A DNA stretch of 64,000 nucleotides from Sphagnum compactum (taxonomy: Eukaryota > Bryophyta > Sphagnopsida > Sphagnales), in assembly GCA_965153455.1 (NCBI GenBank), contig OZ234498.1:8122001-8186000 (forward strand). The letters run 5' to 3'. Below, one piece after another: positions 62,382 through 64,000 of this stretch; position 1 is the stretch's first letter, and each line of letters starts with the position of its first letter. Under the pieces are notes generated by a model. That model saw nothing but the letters and a program-made list of their open reading frames with translations. It searched no databases and was not told the origin of the DNA. A program made the translations under genes and the position numbers.

Positions 62382-63720
62382 ATGCAAAGCTACTATATTT
62401 ATGGTGATGAAAATGTGCCATCAAGACCCACCTTTGATGAGAACGCACCACTAATATCAATGCACCTAAAAACAAATTCTATGGTTAAGCAAAAAAGTGT
62501 AACAACTACTTTTCAACAACTCGTGCACAAGACTTTGAATTGCACAAAAGGCATTGCCAAAGGTGATGAAAACCCCATGGCACAATTGAGTTTACCAAAA
62601 AAAAAGACCATGAAGAAAAATGGCAATTGGGACGACACCTCCCTGAAGTTAGCAATGGAGAATGTTGAAATTGGCAGCAATTTGTAGACCACTACTCAAA
62701 AGGTGGGGTGTCCTTGTCACATCATTTTGTAACCACTTATATGGAATTATAGAGTCATAGAAAACATGGAAAACATGGGTCTTACCAAAAGAAGAAAAAT
62801 TTGTGTTAGCGGAATACACGTGAATGAAATGTAGTCAATTGAACATTTGATGACATTCATACAATTATCATTGAAGGTTGCAAAGATTATCTAAGAAAGG
62901 TCGACACATTTTAAATGACATACTTGGGTGGGGTTGGTTAAAGTGGTTTAGGAGGTGGAATCTTGACTAGTTGTTTAGAATTATTCAAGGTTTGAAAATT
63001 GTGCATGTGAAAAGCCTTTGCCAACAAATGTGAGTATTTCCTACAAAAACCTATTTGAAGATTATGACACACACATCTATCCACCATCACAAATTTGGAA
63101 TTGTGATGAATTTGATGCACAAGCTGATCGAAATGGAGGTGCATTTGTTCTAGCACGAACATATTCAAAAACAATGCACTCAATCATGCCAAAGGAAAAC
63201 AAATGGTTGTTTGTGTTATCATGCATCAATGTAGTAGGCATAACGCTCCCAAATTTCTACATCTTCAAAGGTAAGCGCTTTAGATGTAATTTCATTACCA
63301 AATGTGAATTTAGTGCTACAATGGCCATGCAGCCTAAAGCCTAGGTCACATCCATCTTATTTGACAAATGGATTTCTCACTTCATTGTTTTCATTCAAAA
63401 TTCCAAAGGTAGTTTATGCCCAACCAATCGTCATTCACCCATTCTGGATGGACACAACTCGCATGCTATTTTAAATGTTGTCCACAAAGTAATGGGTGTG
63501 GGGTTGGATATTATCACCCTTCCATCCTGCACAAGCCATGCGTTACAACTATTGGATGTTTCTTGTTTTAAACCATTCAAAATTGTTTTCAGAGCTTATA
63601 AAGTGTCTAAACATTGATTAATAAAAGGAGAGGTGCTAGCGAGGAAGATTTGGCATGGTGAGTGTCTTTGGCCCATTAAATTGAATTTCATCATCCAAAA
63701 AATGTAATAACTAGATTACA
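62382..63720 (+). pseudogene. Broken pogo/Tigger-like DDE transposase (CENP-B/jerky type)
   Basis: The frame 62382-62687 ends with a helix-turn-helix start typical of pogo and CENP-B proteins (GNWDDTSLKLAMENVEIGS). After a heavily stopped stretch (62690-63015), an open frame 63018-63344 holds IWNCDEFDAQ, with the first catalytic Asp in the usual NCDE setting. A TAG at 63342-63344 interrupts it, and the same frame continues to about 63618 with ILDGHNSH (second Asp) and HALQLLDVSCFKPF (third acidic position, Asp). All three DDD-type landmarks are recognisable but split by stops, so it is inactive. Terminal inverted repeats were not found. A relation to the small pogo-like element at 24812-25765 is possible but untested. 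Confidence 0.8.
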
Positions 63721-63889
63721 AAAACTGGATTTGAAAACCGAGCATTATTGTATATGCAAGACTCGCCCTATTTTAGAACTGGGTGAATTTGGAAAAATTA
63801 AAAATCCTGATACCTGGGTCCGTTCTCACCAGCTCCCCAAAAAGAAATATTAGAGAACTGATCAGGTTCTCATAACATGATGCAAGATC

Positions 63890-63950
63890 CGCAACTGCCC
63901 AACACTAGTTCTAACCCTAAACCCTAAACCCTGCCCAACACTGGAACAAG
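63890..63950. repeat. Interstitial CCCTAAA motifs flanked by GTTGGGC-type ends
   Basis: CTAACCCTAAACCCTAAACCC (63911-63931) lies between two copies of gcccaacact (about 63897 and 63934). Read on the - strand these are AGTGTTGGGC, the type of terminus seen in some hAT elements; a similar agtgttgggg occurs at 19539. No target duplication could be shown. Confidence 0.45.
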
Positions 63951-64000
63951 CCTGTCTAACATTGGTTTTAAGCCTACAAAACTGAAGTTTGTTTCCAAAA

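Noticed and set aside
1-64000. CRISPR array, bacterial operon or riboswitch
   Set aside because: Introns, plant-type genes and repeats show a eukaryotic nuclear sequence; tandem repeats have no regular repeat-spacer layout.

Overview
The window looks like nuclear DNA of a land plant. Genes are intron-rich with GT-AG introns. The spaces between them are long, AT-rich and full of repeats, and there are TTTAGGG-type plant telomere motifs. RIBA and the NTMC2T5-type SMP/C2 protein are recognisable plant genes. Low gene density, long introns and heavy mobile-element load suggest a medium to large genome. A non-seed plant is possible, but that is only a guess. All identifications come from reading translations by eye; no database search was possible.

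Layout. (1) About 0.6-7.9 kb, + strand: a six-exon gene for an SMPD4-like membrane protein (nSMase3/mit_SMPDase family), with a short upstream ORF in its leader. (2) 8-12.4 kb: AT-rich spacer with several blocks of degenerate tandem repeats. (3) 13.26-17.44 kb, - strand: a nine-exon RIBA gene (bifunctional DHBP synthase/GTP cyclohydrolase II, riboflavin synthesis), with domain order and key motifs intact. (4) 19-30 kb: a nest of mobile DNA. It holds a minisatellite, a decayed Ty3/gypsy gag interrupted by a complete solo LTR (TG...CA, 5-bp target duplication), a CACTA element carrying a nested pogo/Tc1-like element, and a second CACTA element with a fold-back interior. (5) 33.8-39.8 kb: a less AT-rich tract with a possible spliced secreted-protein gene; the rest was not recognised. 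(6) 40-51 kb: AT-rich spacer with one possible small gene (43.1-43.5 kb, - strand), satellite-like repeats and an LTR-related fragment. (7) 51.2-57.8 kb, + strand: a tandem-repeat block and then a fourteen-exon NTMC2T5-type gene (membrane anchor, SMP lipid-transfer domain, three C2-type domains, coiled coil). (8) 58.5-64 kb: telomere-motif palindrome, a possible BED-finger relic, two TTA-flanked MITEs and a broken pogo-like DDE transposase.

The three confident genes are unrelated single-copy housekeeping genes on different strands, not a cluster. Two act on membranes (SMPD4-like; ER contact-site lipid transfer) and one is a plastid metabolic enzyme. I found no convincing undescribed molecular system. 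The best material for a second look is the nested transposon stratigraphy at 21.6-28.8 kb, the pogo-like element carrying a transposase N-terminal relic with a possible PCNA-binding motif, and the spliced secreted-protein candidate at 34.6 kb.
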